64,000 nucleotides of DNA, taken from the NCBI RefSeq assembly GCF_019399895.1, contig NC_091884.1, positions 1,800,501 to 1,864,500 on the forward strand, given 5' to 3'. Position numbers and translations under genes: made by a program. The notes below the pieces were generated by a model. That model did no database searches, was not told where the DNA came from, and saw only the letters and a program-made list of their open reading frames with translations. Every line of letters starts with the position of its first letter. Position 1 is the first letter of the stretch. Source of the DNA: Cardiocondyla obscurior (Eukaryota > Arthropoda > Insecta > Hymenoptera > Formicidae). Positions 1 through 12,709 of the stretch are shown here, one piece after another.

Positions 1-1960
1 TAAATAAATTCGGTCAAACCAAATTGAACATTAATTCGCGTCTACCCACGCGGAGTGCGATAAATCGAAATCATACAACGAGACACGATCAACAATTAAG
101 AGTCCCAGTAATTTTCGGTCGCGTCGGCTATCAACGGATCGATGTGCGCGAGTTAACGCGGGACAGTCGCGAATTCGGGCGGGGAAACTCATTTTCCCGG
201 GGAGTTCCGTGCAGAGCGACGTGCGAATGCGAATCAGTCAAACGACCGGTACAGTTCGGGAGTCGGTCGGGCGCTGTTACCATGCAAGTCATTACGAACG
301 GCGAACGGTATATTATATTACAGCTGACGTTTCGGTTGAATCTGTTACGTTAAGACTTGTCGGCGTAAACGAGGACGTCGGCGTCATCGGTTCGCGTGAT
401 GTCTCGGCACGGCGATATAATTTGCAACCAAGCAGTGCTCCTCCGGTATTAACATATTCAAATCTCCGCATTTCGACGGCACGGTCGGTCCCCATAGCTT
501 GACATAAATGATTCATTGTTCACGAATCAACGCGCATCACTTGTAACGCCAGTTAATCACCGAGAGAGCTCCGTCCCCGCTTTCCGAAGTTCGCCCGCGT
601 GAATATAAATTAATTGAAACAAATTTGATATCGAATACCGACGGTATGGATTGCAATTGGTTGTGAACGATTACTTATAATTATTCATGCACCACGTCGA
701 AATGAATCCCTGATAACGTTCGCTCGGGTTACGGCCTCGACGTGTTCGTTAATTTACGCTGGCCCCCTCGTCCGAGGTTCACGTTCGCGGGCGACGTTTG
801 AGAAATTGCAAATTTTTTATTAACGCATAAAGAATCGTACGGCGGTGAATTATAAACAGCGCTCGAATTATTAAAATGGGTTTACTTCGAGATAATGTAA
901 TTGGCTGCGGGATCTAACTTTTTCGCACGCTCTTGTTGCAGATTTTTTGAGAGCTTTATCTAGAGATGAACGTTAATAATCTAAAACAATGACGTTTAAT
1001 ATTCCGCGGACCATTTCTTTTGCGTTGTTTGCATATTAATACATTTACTGAAATAAGCACTCATCAAAACGATAATTAGCGATGCTTTTTAATATCTAAA
1101 TTGTAACCTGCATGCGTTTTTTCTAACGTACGTAGCACGTGGTGCGCGTTTAATGAAGAATTAAAATCTTTATTCGCGCTCTCCGAAGCGATGTATAGTT
1201 CAGATTAGGTAACACGGTGAGATTAACAATTTTAAGTTACTCTTCCGGGATTCGTGCGTGCGCGAAAGCCGAATGGCCATGGGGTGTGTACGAATTAATG
1301 CGCGTTTATTGAATTATTCAACCTAGTTCTCGCATTGATACTGGACCGGTGTAGGAAGAGATCTCCCCCCTCGACTTTTTAATCACGACGGGCCGCTCGG
1401 AGTGCTCCGGCGGAAAGCGAGCGTTCTTTATGCCAGGTGTTCAATGTAAATTGCAAGTGATACAAGCGCCGGGAACTCTCCGACCGGTGATATTAACGTT
1501 TCTTGCCCTCTCGCATCCGCCGGACCATATTTTCCATCCCGTCGCATACTTTTTGCCCGGCCGCGCTAAAGAAACATCGCGTTTCTTTATCTCCCCGTTA
1601 TACTCCTCATCTGCAAGTTGGTATTCTTTTTCCCCCTCGGCGTTTCTTGCTCAAAGTATATATATAGATTCGACGGAGACTAAATGAAAGGCCATCGGAA
1701 TAGACGGCTATCGGAAACGCTGATCGTCATGCACGCTGACGAAACGGTCGCGTACCGCCGCGGATCTTTTTGTGAAAGTTAATAGAAAAGGAAGAAGAAA
1801 AAAAAAAAAGAAGTTTGACCCAGTCTCTTTAAAAGAAATAAATCCGGAGATATTGAAAATTTATAATACCTACTTTCGCACACGCGCATAGGTACTACTT
1901 CGCGCGCACGTTTATGTGCGTCATCGCGCCGATCGGAAATTGTTTTTCATTAAACTGCCT
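1..1960. other. Non-coding AT-rich DNA, no supported gene
   Basis: I see no supported gene here. The short open frames at 24-516 overlap each other on both strands and resemble nothing known. A pyrimidine tract followed by TTGCAG (about 930-951, plus strand) looks like a splice acceptor, but the sequence after it is AT-rich and does not stay open as a convincing exon. An A-rich run lies at about 1798-1809. CpG is common even in this AT-rich stretch. Confidence 0.5.
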
Positions 1961-4740
1961 TTGTAGCGAGGTTTAAAAAAAAAAAAAAAACTCCCCGTGT
2001 GTGCCCCTCGTCTTTACCGATAACTATCCTTTGTTTATCCAGAAATTACGCGGTCGACGGGAAAAACGTGGCAGGTTCGGCGAGAAAAATTCACGCGCTG
2101 GCCCGCGAACAGCGGCGCGTTCTCCACGGAGAACAATGACGAGCCGCCGAGTTCGCGTAGGGGGTGGGAAAAAAAAAAAAATTTGTCTTGCCCCGTCGAG
2201 AGTGGGTGACAGCGGCTCGCGTCGGGAACGAAGGCAACCGGAGCGGCGGGCGCCAGCGTGTGCGGAAATGACGGTTCGAGTTGATGAGAATCGGAGGGAA
2301 AAGCCCACGCGCGAATAGGATTCGCGTTCCCTTTCTTCGCGAACGAACGCGAGGAACGCCGCGATGTAATTTCCTGCCGGCGCAATCTCGTACGGCACGG
2401 GCGGGGGCGCATATAGCGCGTATTAAATGCGATTTACTGGAAATGGGCGGGAATGCATCGCGTCGCATCGGTTCGGGATAACGAAACGTACGGTTGATTG
2501 GTTGTAACAAGTGATTGATGCCATTACCGGTTTCCCGTGCGCGATCATACGCGGCCGTGTGCGGCGGCGGCGCGCGCGCGCGCAGCGTGCTCGTGAGCGC
2601 TCACGCGTGTAAATTATCTATGCACAGGGTACACATTGCTTGGACATTAGCGGATTACCGTCCACCACGCGACGTATCTCTTTCGGCGAGTAAAGAGGGC
2701 AGTGGGAAGGGTTGCACGGTATGTTCTCTTAACTTATCATTCTATTAGCATATCAGCTAGCCTCGTTACGAATGACTGCGGTGATAAATCGCCTGTTCCT
2801 GCGGCTCCTTTACGTGTTCTTAACAGATGACGGTTAACGGCCATTCGAGTCACGACGCGTACAAAGTATTGCACGTAGGTATGTAGGGTTTATACGTGGG
2901 AGAGCTGTGTTTTAGCATAATTATTTTACATCCCGAGCTTCTTTAATTAGAATTTGCAATAGAATTTTTTTTCTTTGCGGTATTTATTCATTGTTTTATT
3001 ATAAAATGGCAATGTGTATGTATACTTGTACAACCAAAATTCGTCTTATATGTATATTATTGTCGTCGTAGAAACAGCGCGGGGATAATATAATTTTAGC
3101 CGTAATCCCAATAATATATTCAATTCAATAATATGAATAAGTTATGTAGGATTTGCATCGCTCTATAAATTATAATGCCCATTATTATTGCAAAATTTGT
3201 TTGACGCTTAAATGCCATCGGAGCCCCATACAGCGGTCTAAGCGCCGACTATTATTTGATATTCAATTTTTGTCGCCAATATAACCCGTTACAGTTTAAA
3301 CTCTAGTTTCAACGAGGCGATCGATCGCGGATAAGTTCCGCTTCGGTGTACACCATTGCGCAAGACCAGCTCAGACACTCCCGGCACAAAAGTGTAATAC
3401 GTTTCCCGATATTCTCCGCATCTATGGTTTGGTACACGCGTTTACACCTGTGAATCTTTTCACGGCATCGCGCGCGAGAAGTAGCCCGATAAATTTCCTC
3501 GGCCGTCCGAAAAATTTTCCGCGAACGCCGGGATTCGTAACAACGGGCCGCCGAAACGGCCCCGGCCGTGTTTGCGGTGCGTTGGCGATGGCCGATCGTT
3601 GCTCGCGCTCCGATGTGTGTGCGTGCGCGCGTGTGTTTTACAATTCATTCTGTAACCGATAAATACGACGTACACGTACCGCGCGGCAGAAATCGTAAAA
3701 TATCACGGCGCGATCTGATAATGATAACGAATATTCCCAGAGAACGCTTCCTATTGCGGCCAGGCCGCGAGCAGCGATCCAAATTTATGCGAATTTGATA
3801 TAGCAAATAATCGATTAAGAGCCACCGTTCATCAAACTAACCAGAAGACAGGATATTGAATATCCGATACTAAATGAGATGAATAATTCCTCCTCGATCC
3901 CCTCTTTTCTCCCGCGCGAGTGTTTCTAAGATATATTAATCCTCGATCGACAGCTTTAAGTTTATCACTTACGGATTTGGATAAAACGCGACCGTCTCCT
4001 TCCGGCTATTAGTAACATTACAGAGGTATTCCTGAAATTCGTTGATTGAACATATCGACAAGAGAAACCTACGTCAATTCATCTCATTAGAGAATAAAAA
4101 AAAAAAATGTTTAAAAAAATGTTTTCTGACGTACAGTCGACGTGTTTGCCACCTATGGCATTCGATAATTCGGTTTTTATTCATCTAAAGATAAGTAACG
4201 TTCCGTTTAAGTATTTTAATGCGACGTTATGCGCAAAATATAATTTACGTGGCGCATTCGCCGATCGCGGTGCACGGCCAGGGATATTTCCGTTCGTCTC
4301 GGGTTCGAGGTGCCGCGGCCAAACAAATCATAGCAGGCATGATAGCAGGAAAGTAGCAATAACCGTCGCCATTTACAGCGGGTAGCGATGGTTCGGGCTG
4401 CTTTATATTCCGGCCGGCCGGGCGTTCAGACAGCTCGTTGCGCTTCGCGCTACGTGTTCGCGATAGATCGCAGTGACGCGTTCGAACGGGCAAGCCGTTC
4501 CCGACGAAATTTAAACGACGATTCGCGATCGCGTGACAATCTTACGCCATCGGCCAGCTCGATCGAGCCAACGGTGTTAACGGGTAATAATCTCAGGCGA
4601 AAAGATAACCGAAAATATTCGGCAGGATTGGGCCGAAGCAATAAATTTCAGACGCCGGAAGTGAAGTCCACGTGCCTCGCCGGCGGTAAAAAATGTGTTA
4701 TGTTTTCGTAAACAGGGTTATCCTTCCGCTATCTTTTTCT
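1961..4740. other. Alternating CpG-rich patches and AT-rich DNA, no supported gene
   Basis: Three CpG-rich patches (about 2040-2620, 3300-3800 and 4240-4700) alternate with AT-rich stretches. The patches are open in several frames on both strands at once, which is what low stop-codon density produces, so I do not call genes. The first patch contains a G+C dinucleotide/trinucleotide tract and a 14-bp palindrome. A 16-base A run sits at 1975-1990. The patches could be regulatory, but no specific site is evident. Confidence 0.45.
2561..2583. repeat. GCG/CG simple repeat
   Basis: A short run of GCG units passes directly into CG dinucleotides. About 15 bases downstream is the palindrome CGTGAGCGCTCACG. 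This is low-complexity DNA with alternating purine-pyrimidine character that could favour Z-DNA; no function is evident. Confidence 0.8.
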
Positions 4741-7440
4741 CTCTCTTTCATCTTTTTTCCCTTTCCCCCCTTCGGTCCCTGACTCTCTATCTTTCCAAAC
4801 GGCATCATACGCCGCGAATTCGTGAGTGTTGCTGTTATCTCGCCGCGCCATAAATTTCGATGTTCCGTCCTTATCTGCCTGCTATCGACGCGCTGAAAGT
4901 TTCCTTCGCCTCTCCATCTCCAAAAGGCGCGGCTCTTGCGCGTCCTTTTATTCTAGAACTTCGCCATGCATTATCCTATTTTTCTCGCTCGTGTCGCACG
5001 AGAGCATCACGTTCCGATCCCTCTAAAGTCTTAGGAACCTGAAGCTCTTCGAGCGCTTTTTTTTTTTTTTTCTCCTTTCTTATTTTACAAATTTCTGTGC
5101 GCCAAGGGCTTCTTTTTATAAAATAGCATCATATTACATCTTATACTACTGTATTACTTATCAAGTAAATTTCAGCGAGTACTTGGAATTAATTTATAAC
5201 GGGGAAATCGTTTTTGCAAAGTCACGTGACGAAAGGTCAACCGCCAAGTTTTTTTCTTTCTTTTTTATTTTTAGCGAAATAAAATATTTTATTAACAGCG
5301 AGATACGTCGAAGCTTAATTCGGGGTAATTGTTGAAGTAATTTACAATCGATTGATTAAAGTTTTTTTTATTTTAACGAATAATTAAGTCAAATCCAAAC
5401 CACACCAACTGGCAATTAGATGCAATTAAGATTAGGGGTATAAGCGGATCGAATAATCATACCTTGATAAGACACCTAATGAGCTTGAATCTCTCACAAA
5501 GCCGATTTAGAAGAATCATGTTCGTAATCCTTTAATGTCCCCGTGCTAAAACGTTCGGTAATAGACGTATCTTATTAGATTTATACACGATTTCGTTCTG
5601 AAGAAAGATTTATTTATTTTATTGTTTTAGTAACACTTAAATATGCAGCGACAAACATATATTATATTTACGAAGTGTGCCATTTATTGAATTGTTTTAT
5701 CTCTTTAAGAAAAATTATTTCTTTAATATAATTTCATGTAAATTGTTGATTTATTAAAAAAGTTAATATAATTAGATAACACGCATTTAGCGCTTTATTT
5801 TAGACATAATTTTGGAGAGTTGCTTTTTAAACTTTTAAATTACTGGATTAATATCTTTTCCAAATTTTGTTTAACAAACTCGATTTATTTGAGAAAAAAA
5901 AAGAAAAGGAAAAATAACAAATTACGTACCGCGCAAGCCACTTTTATGAAATATTAAAAACTGTGTCGTAAACACACGAATTCAAGTTGTATACATGATT
6001 CAACGTTCTTTTATATATATTTTTCTCATAAACGCACTTGTACTTTTCTTTGCCGTATATAAAATAATAAATGTTCGCGATGCTGCGCGGAAATAAATCT
6101 TCGGTGCATCATCTTTTCACGAGAATAAATGATCTTTCGTCGCTTTCGTACGTGTGATATGTGGAAGTGTATAACCGCGGCCGGTGATGCTCGCACCGGG
6201 CATTGTACGGGCATACGTGGCGCCGGGCGTTGCATCTCAAGGCGCATTAAACGGAAACAGGCGAGTTGCATGTAGCTTCTACCGACAGTTAACGTGCTAA
6301 ACTAGCCCGCAACAACTCTGGACGAGTGCGCGGTAATCGTGGCCATATAAGCGGGCGCTTCAACCCCTGCCCTACTTCCTACTGGGGCGCGAGTGAACAA
6401 CTCTCGGCTCTTTAAGCCCCGAAACGAAAACGTTTGCGGGAAACCCCCGTAATCCGCGCCGTCATCGCGTTGACGAGGTCGATCGTGTCCCGTCGTCGAA
6501 TTCGCGGTAGCCGCGGGATACGCGAAAACGAAAGTCCTTCCCTGTCGCACCTGCATTTGGCACCGGGACAATAGTTTTCGGTTCGCATGCATTGCGGATA
6601 TGGCAGCTATTGTTGTTGTGCCAAGCGCAGCTATGTAATATACTTTTTTTTTCCATTTTTTTCTTTTTTTTTGGGGGGGGGAATATCAACGAACTGAAGA
6701 AAATATAGCCATTTTATGGAGCCAAATATAACGGTTGTTTGCACTGGCATCTACGTGATATTTATATGATCGCAGCTAAAAAATTTAGTCCTACTTAATA
6801 TTGTTGCAAGATAAATAATGCTATCGATAAAATTATTTTAACGTGATATACGCGTAATAACGAGCGGATATTATTTTCCAATTAATACGTTAAATAAATT
6901 AATTTGAAAAGGTTATTTACGTGAAATTAGCGTTAAATGAAATAAATCTTGTTTTAATCTAATGCTAGAAAATTGTCGCTCTAAAAGTATTCAGCTGGAG
7001 AGAAAAAGAAAAAAAGGTCAAATTGATAAAATAGATTAAACTGTAAGAGCTATATAATATACATTAAAAAAATCTGTATATTTCACAAGTTGTCGCACTA
7101 GAGTAAACCCACAACTAAAATCAATAAACACTTCTGATCAACTATTAATTATCTCAACTCTAAGTACGAACTCAGCTGCACGCAGTAAATCCATGGCATA
7201 ATTTAACATAATTTAATCGCATAGCGCTACTTCTCTTGCAGCGGGCTTATTTTATAGCCTAGATCTCCATCAGGCTATGGCCTTAAGTCTAAAATTTATG
7301 CGAACTCGAATTCTAAAGAACCGATGGTTTATTATCTTAAAAGATATTATTTTCAAGCTTTATGCAAAATAATTTTTCAGCACAGAAAGAAAGAAGGAAA
7401 AAAAAAAAGTAGAGTGATCCCGGTGCGTTTGCGAGGAAAA
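4741..7440. other. AT-rich non-coding DNA
   Basis: Mostly AT-rich with T-runs (15 T at 5057-5071; T-rich 6643-6672 ending in nine G at 6673-6681). One CpG-rich patch at about 6170-6600 is open on the minus strand in overlapping frames with no recognisable protein. A pyrimidine tract ending in TTGCAG near 7222 is acceptor-like but has no exon partner. I see no gene. Confidence 0.5.
5221..5230. promoter_or_regulatory. Palindromic E-box GTCACGTGAC
   Basis: This is a perfect 10-bp palindrome around CACGTG, of the extended type bound by bHLH-zip factors (MITF/TFE or USF-like). It stands alone in AT-rich DNA with no promoter nearby. CACGTG also occurs near 8077, 18548, 20515, 44367, 52845, 61271 and 61626, so a single site is weak evidence of function. 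Confidence 0.25.
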
Positions 7441-9915
7441 TTATACTTATCGCGTGCGCGAAAGAAAGCGATAACGAGTTAATGGTAATCCAACGCTAAC
7501 GAAGGTACATGACTGACACAATGGCGCAAATGCGTTATCGATAATGATGTTACAAATTCTCCCGCATAAACGTCTTTCTCTCGTCAATATGCCGTCAATC
7601 GGTGATCTGTGTGGCGCAGATTTACGTCGTTGACTAGCGGCGCAAACACGTCTGCACATATATATATATATATATATGTTCGCGCAAAGGGACCGGGGGC
7701 CCTTTGTTTAATTCGGTCGTTGCGTAATCAATCGATGACCCGCCAATTACCGGTTTCCATCTTAATTGGCAAACATGAGCGAAACGAACGAGCGTCCCCG
7801 CGCGGCGCCCCGCTCGCGAATTCACATCACGTTTTCCGCCGCGAAAGCCACACCGCCGGATGAAGCCCGGGGAAGCCGTGTCTTTCGGGCGGGAATTTGT
7901 CAAAAAAGCTCACGCGATAAAAGGCCGCCGATCTCGGGATTGCCGTCTCGAGATTTTCGTGCGGCAATAAACCTCGATCTAGACGGCGCCCTTAGGAGCG
8001 ATATCGCCGGCGCCTTTGTTTTTGCGATACGTATTAAATGAAACCGTGTTAGCATTCTGACGACCGCGCCGGCAATCACGTGTTTTGTACGCTCGGAAAT
8101 ATCAGACCCCATCAAATCGAACGTCCTAATAAATCTTGTAACGCGGGAGCCCGTTGTATTATCATATAAAGTAAGTAAGTTTAAACATACTTACGGTTGA
8201 AAGTGCTTTTGCTTTCAGCGATTAATTAATGAAAATTTTTATTACGTAAAATACTTTTAATCGAGCATTTTTTTTTCTTTTTTCTTTTTTTTTTTTACCG
8301 TTACTGAATTATAATTATATTTAACACCTTGGATAATCTTGTTTAATTTTTTTTTTTTTTTACTCGCTGGAAAACGCTGTTACTTCGAGTACTGTTTTTA
8401 GACATTGGCATTCAGAAAATTTTCAGCGTGATTCTAATGAATGAATTCTTAAATTAGAGGATTAAATGCTGGCGGATTAAGTTTCATATCGAATTCACGC
8501 TACCCGGGCGGTAATTAAAAGCCATTCATGGAATAACTGTGAAAATCGTGTAAAATACTCGTCGCTACACTTCGCAGCGATAAGAAAGCGCATTTCGTTG
8601 ACTATCGATCCCGGAGAGGACGCGAGCTTCGCCACGCTCAGTTCATACCCGTGCAATTTTCAATTCGAGTTTGATCCCGCGGAAATATACGTGTGTCTTG
8701 CGCATCCGGCGAGACTATGCGCCGTTTTCTCTTTCCTTCCTTCCTTTTGTCACTACATTCTTCCCGTAGATGATAAAACGCCGTAGACGCAGCCGAAAGG
8801 TAGACGGTAATTTCGAAGGTTTACGAGGAACCCTTTCAAACTTACGAACTGCTTTCGCGCGCGACAAATAAGATCGTAATCCTCCCGGTGCATTTTCTGC
8901 ATTATGATTTCGCAGCGAGATTTACGACGAGAAGACGGTCCTCGTGAATAGGTGCAGATATACGCGCGTCTTCGTTTATGTATTCCTCGTGTGCTCGCGT
9001 ATACTTATATACGTGTGTACGCAACGCACATAAGATGATACGTTTCGCGCGGGGTGGCTGCACGGATACACCGCGCCTCGTTTCTCAGTCGAGCGCGAAC
9101 GGATAAAAAAATCTGCGGGAAAAACTCGTGAGAAAACTTCGCGTAATAATTCGCGAGCACGCGCCCACTTTATCGAGTTCTAATCGTTCGTCTGGACGCG
9201 AACAAATTTTTTTTAAATAGTTTTTTTTGCCCCCTCTCCCCCCTTTTTCTTTTTGCCCGAACTACCCCCGTCACGTTTGCCCGTTTGCGGAATTTAATTA
9301 AGCGCGAGGGGCTACAGTCACGTAATGAATTTCTCACGTAATAAATTGAAAAATATGTGTATTAAGTTCGCCAGACATCTCGGCGCTCGTTGATTATTAT
9401 TAAGTTGTAAAACGGTATTAGCGGGAGGAAATGAAGACCGCCGAAAGAACGGAAGCCATTTGACGCTGCGTTATTAATCAGGAAAGTGATAACGAAATAA
9501 TTATATTGATTAATATTCGGCATTAATTACTGTGGTAATAATTTTTCGAATATAATTATTTCCGTTAAATGGGATATAAAACCGGTGCATTTACACATCG
9601 TTACGCGTCGTATCGGTTTACTCGAAGTCCGGTGTAAGAACATAATCGATATTCGAGCGTAATCTTTCTCGTTAAGCGCGAGGGAAACAAAGGTGCCGCC
9701 GGCAAATAATTTTATTTCCTCAATTTTACAAAAAAAAAAGAAAAAAAAAACAATATCCGATGCGTCTTTGTAAAGTTAATATCACCAGAATGCGCGAGGC
9801 ATAAATAACAATCCCGCTCGTTTTCCTAATCGTTTTCGGTGAATAATAACGGATCGCGCCGTACAAATTTATCGCGTCATGTTTTCTTGTTAACGCGGGG
9901 TACGTGTCCAAACGT
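7441..9915. other. CpG-rich patches with T-runs, no supported gene
   Basis: CpG-rich patches at about 7750-8100 and 8560-9300 are separated by AT-rich DNA with T-runs at about 8268-8297 and 8347-8361. Open frames of 60-91 codons overlap on opposite strands and have no motif I recognise. I do not see a gene. Confidence 0.5.
7658..7677. repeat. (AT)n microsatellite
   Basis: Ten uninterrupted AT dinucleotides lie at the edge of a CpG-rich patch. This is a simple repeat. Confidence 0.9.
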
Positions 9916-9956
9916 CGAGATAAAATTCTGCTCCCGCAAGATAGAATTTTATCTCG
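9916..9956. other. Perfect 14-bp hairpin
   Basis: The arms CGAGATAAAATTCT and AGAATTTTATCTCG are exact reverse complements separated by 13 bases, with one more G:U pair possible inside. The structure is symmetric, so the strand is undetermined. It lies about 25 bases before the G-rich tract at 9981. It is too short for a typical miRNA precursor. Confidence 0.55.
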
Positions 9957-9980
9957 TTATAAACGGGACGGGTTGGCGAA

Positions 9981-10003
9981 GGGTGGGGGGGGGAGAAGGG
10001 GGG
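9981..10003 (+). other. G-quadruplex-capable G tract
   Basis: A GGG, a run of nine G and a run of six G are separated by one and four bases. By the usual motif rule (four G3 tracts with short loops) this can form a quadruplex on the plus strand. It lies in a CpG-rich patch beside the 9916 hairpin. Confidence 0.6.
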
Positions 10004-12540
10004 CAAGTCAACGGTGGCGACTTCATGCGTTAAATTACGTGTCGCGCCGGCTCCCAGTGGCAATTTTTCAAAACTACAACATTGTTAGGCGGTTGTCAGT
10101 TAGCAACATAATGTATGCGTCAAGGCGCGTTATATTGGCGCGCCGAGGCAGACATCGATGCCTGCCGCAAATTGACCTAAATTGGAAAATAAACGCAATA
10201 CCGCCGGGATAAACGTCGAAGATGCTCGAGAAGGAAACACTCCGGTCCACGAGGAGCTATTTGCAGCTCACATAACGCTCCGTCTCAATAGACCGAGCCA
10301 CTTTTCCACCGTCGACCTTAGAAATATCCCTCCCCAGTATACGTATCCGTATGCACCCGGCATTGTCTCGAACAAAAGATTTTTCTATCGAGCACTCCTC
10401 GGGGCACTCGTCTACCATTCCGTAAGTTGACGTTTTCAAAAAGAGAAACTCGACTCGTCGAAAAAAAAAAACTCCCCTAATGGGCCGAGATCCTCGCGAT
10501 CTTCGGGATATTGGTTTAAGTAGAAAGTTCCGTGGGCAACCATCTCCTGTTGTCCGCGCGCTCTTTGATCACCGCGGATAAAAGACGGGAGATTGCGACC
10601 GAACGGAGAAATAGTTAATCCTATCTGTGCGTGCGTCCCTGTAAAAATGCTACAAAGCTCGCAAAGTTCGCAAACATCCCGGAATTATGCGACCCGTGCC
10701 TAATGAAAAATTAATCAGTCATACTTAATACGATATGTATAACTGGTTTTTAACGCAAATATATTATCAATTAACATTACCGCACATTCTTCGTGCTATC
10801 GGTCTTTAAATAATCGGGTTACGGCTTTTTCAATTTAACGTAGCATAAAATAATTTAATGAACGATTAATTGCTTTAATTATCACAACGCCTATATACCT
10901 ACGTATAAAAAGAAAAAAGTTCTAAAAAAGAAAATAAAAAAATAAAAATAAAAATGTCGATGCGACGTATTGCAAATTTAATATTATTTCGAATTATGTA
11001 GGTCGCGGATATCGTTGGCTCGATAAAAATTTAACATGAGCTTTATATCACGCGAAATCATCGCTCCGTCAAGCCCGCCGTGCAGGATTGACGCGTAATT
11101 GCACGATGGTCGCCCGAGTTAAGGAGAGTAATATGCCTGAAAGCTCGGCCGCGCGAGTAACGTGCGCGAGGGAAAGCCATTCTAATGGCCCCCTATTTGT
11201 TCCTCACTTCCCATAACGAGAAACGTAGCGCGCGCTGGCCAGCGCGCGACGATCGATACTGACAGAACGAGACACTTATCTTCTAATGACTATAACAGCC
11301 CTCGATGTGTCGACAGCATGTGCAATGCAGCCACCTGGTTCGGAATGGGCCGCGTCTCACTAGTGATGACACCTATGAGAAGTGCGCAAACGTTCCCCGT
11401 CGTTATCACCTCGGCGCTTTATCGAGGTCGGCGTCTCGCGCATTCTATTTAGATAATTGCGACTCGCGGCATTTCTTCTTCGCGTCGACGATCTTATCCC
11501 ACGGTCCCGTGTAAGAATTATTAATGCATCATTCTCTTTTAACGCTCCTCGAAAGGGACGTAGAAACGCGATTTAAAATACTAAGGTTTACATTTTCCGA
11601 GAAAATCGTCAAAGAACTTTTTAACGTTTTATTATTATATTTTACGTAGATCGTTGTGCACCGTGGCGCGCGGATTTGTCAGTGTCACGCGACGTGTTAT
11701 ATATATTAGTAAATGTTAAATTTATTGTATGTACACTGTTTTATAGACTGCACGATATATTTACGTCATTATTGAAGTAATTAGTAATATGTGCATATTG
11801 ATTAACGATAACTGCTACATTTTCCATGATTGCTTGCAATAAAGCTGATTATTTATGGTTATTACATGCAAATAATCATTATCGGATCTAATACTTAATA
11901 CTAATAATACGGAGTATTATTCGTTGCGGAATAATTGCTATCATAGATAATTACTGAGAAATCTGTTTATCGTTGTCTTACCAAAAGGGAAAAAGATATA
12001 GATCGTAAATAAAATGATATGTAATTTCGGTTTTTAATGCAAATACGTAGCGACACACGGTCCCGGGGTAAATTGATTAAAATGCGTATGTGCTCAATAA
12101 TTCTAATGACAGCCCCGCCTTATCTACATAATTTATCGGTCTTATCGCTGTTCAAGTGTTTCATAAACACGTATGGAAGCCGCTCTTCGATAACATTTCT
12201 GACAAAGCATTAATGATTTAGGCGACGCGATAACGATGATCGATGCGGATAAAATATTAATCAAACGTTTAATTTATTAGAAATAAATTTTTCACACGCC
12301 GTTACGGCGGTAGATTATCTAAAATTAAATTATATACAAGCGAACGGCACTATCGTGGACAAAATAGAAAATTGTGGGAAATAATTTCATGATTTCTATC
12401 CGAAATTCTCTTCATTTCTCTTAAATCGTTAGCAATATAGCTTTACAACGACGGAGACGGGACTTTGGGCAACAGTTCGATCGTAAAAACGAATGGATTT
12501 CGAGTATCTCGGTGACCCGCGTTCTTCTATCTTTCTTTCA
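10004..12540. other. Non-coding DNA between 10.0 and 12.5 kb
   Basis: A moderately CpG-rich segment (about 10004-10420, and again 11040-11520) is followed by AT-rich DNA to 12540. Overlapping short frames on both strands at 10182-10439 look like shadows of stop-poor sequence. The only distinctive element is the palindrome at 11229. No gene is supported. Confidence 0.5.
11229..11248. repeat. Perfect 20-bp GC palindrome
   Basis: The sequence CGCGCGCTGGCCAGCGCGCG is identical to its own reverse complement, with no spacer, and lies in CpG-rich DNA. It could extrude as a cruciform or bind a symmetric dimer. No neighbouring gene explains it. Confidence 0.85.
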
Positions 12541-12555
12541 AGTATCTATCCTTAC

Positions 12556-12705
12556 CTTAGCTGGCATTGGTCCGACACCATCACGCCCTGCTCCACTTTT
12601 AGCCCAGCGACGTATTACAGCGACGCCACTTCCGTAAATTGAAGAAGCCCCAAACCCGTTGCGCAAGCGGGATGCCAAGCTACCATGACATATCGATACC
12701 AATTT
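12556..12705 (-). CDS. Candidate internal coding exon, 150 nt, unknown protein
   Basis: On the minus strand a pyrimidine-bearing acceptor (TGTCTTGTTAG) at 12706-12707 is followed by exactly 150 open bases, 50 codons in phase 0, and then a strong donor, AAG|GTAAGG (donor at 12555-12554). The reading begins K-L-V-S-I-C-H-G-S-L and ends D-G-V-G-P-M-P-A-K. It is rich in Gly, Ser and Arg, and includes a stretch reading GSGVAVIRRWAKSGAGRDG. An in-frame stop overlaps the acceptor, so the exon cannot extend upstream uninterrupted. I do not recognise the protein. The surrounding 12540-12850 segment is less AT-rich than its flanks, which suits either an exon or a transposon fragment. The other two frames are open for 27-29 codons, so the signal is not unique. 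A second donor-like site (CTG|GTATGT) only about 30 nt upstream is unexplained. Confidence 0.35.
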
Positions 12706-12709
12706 CTAA

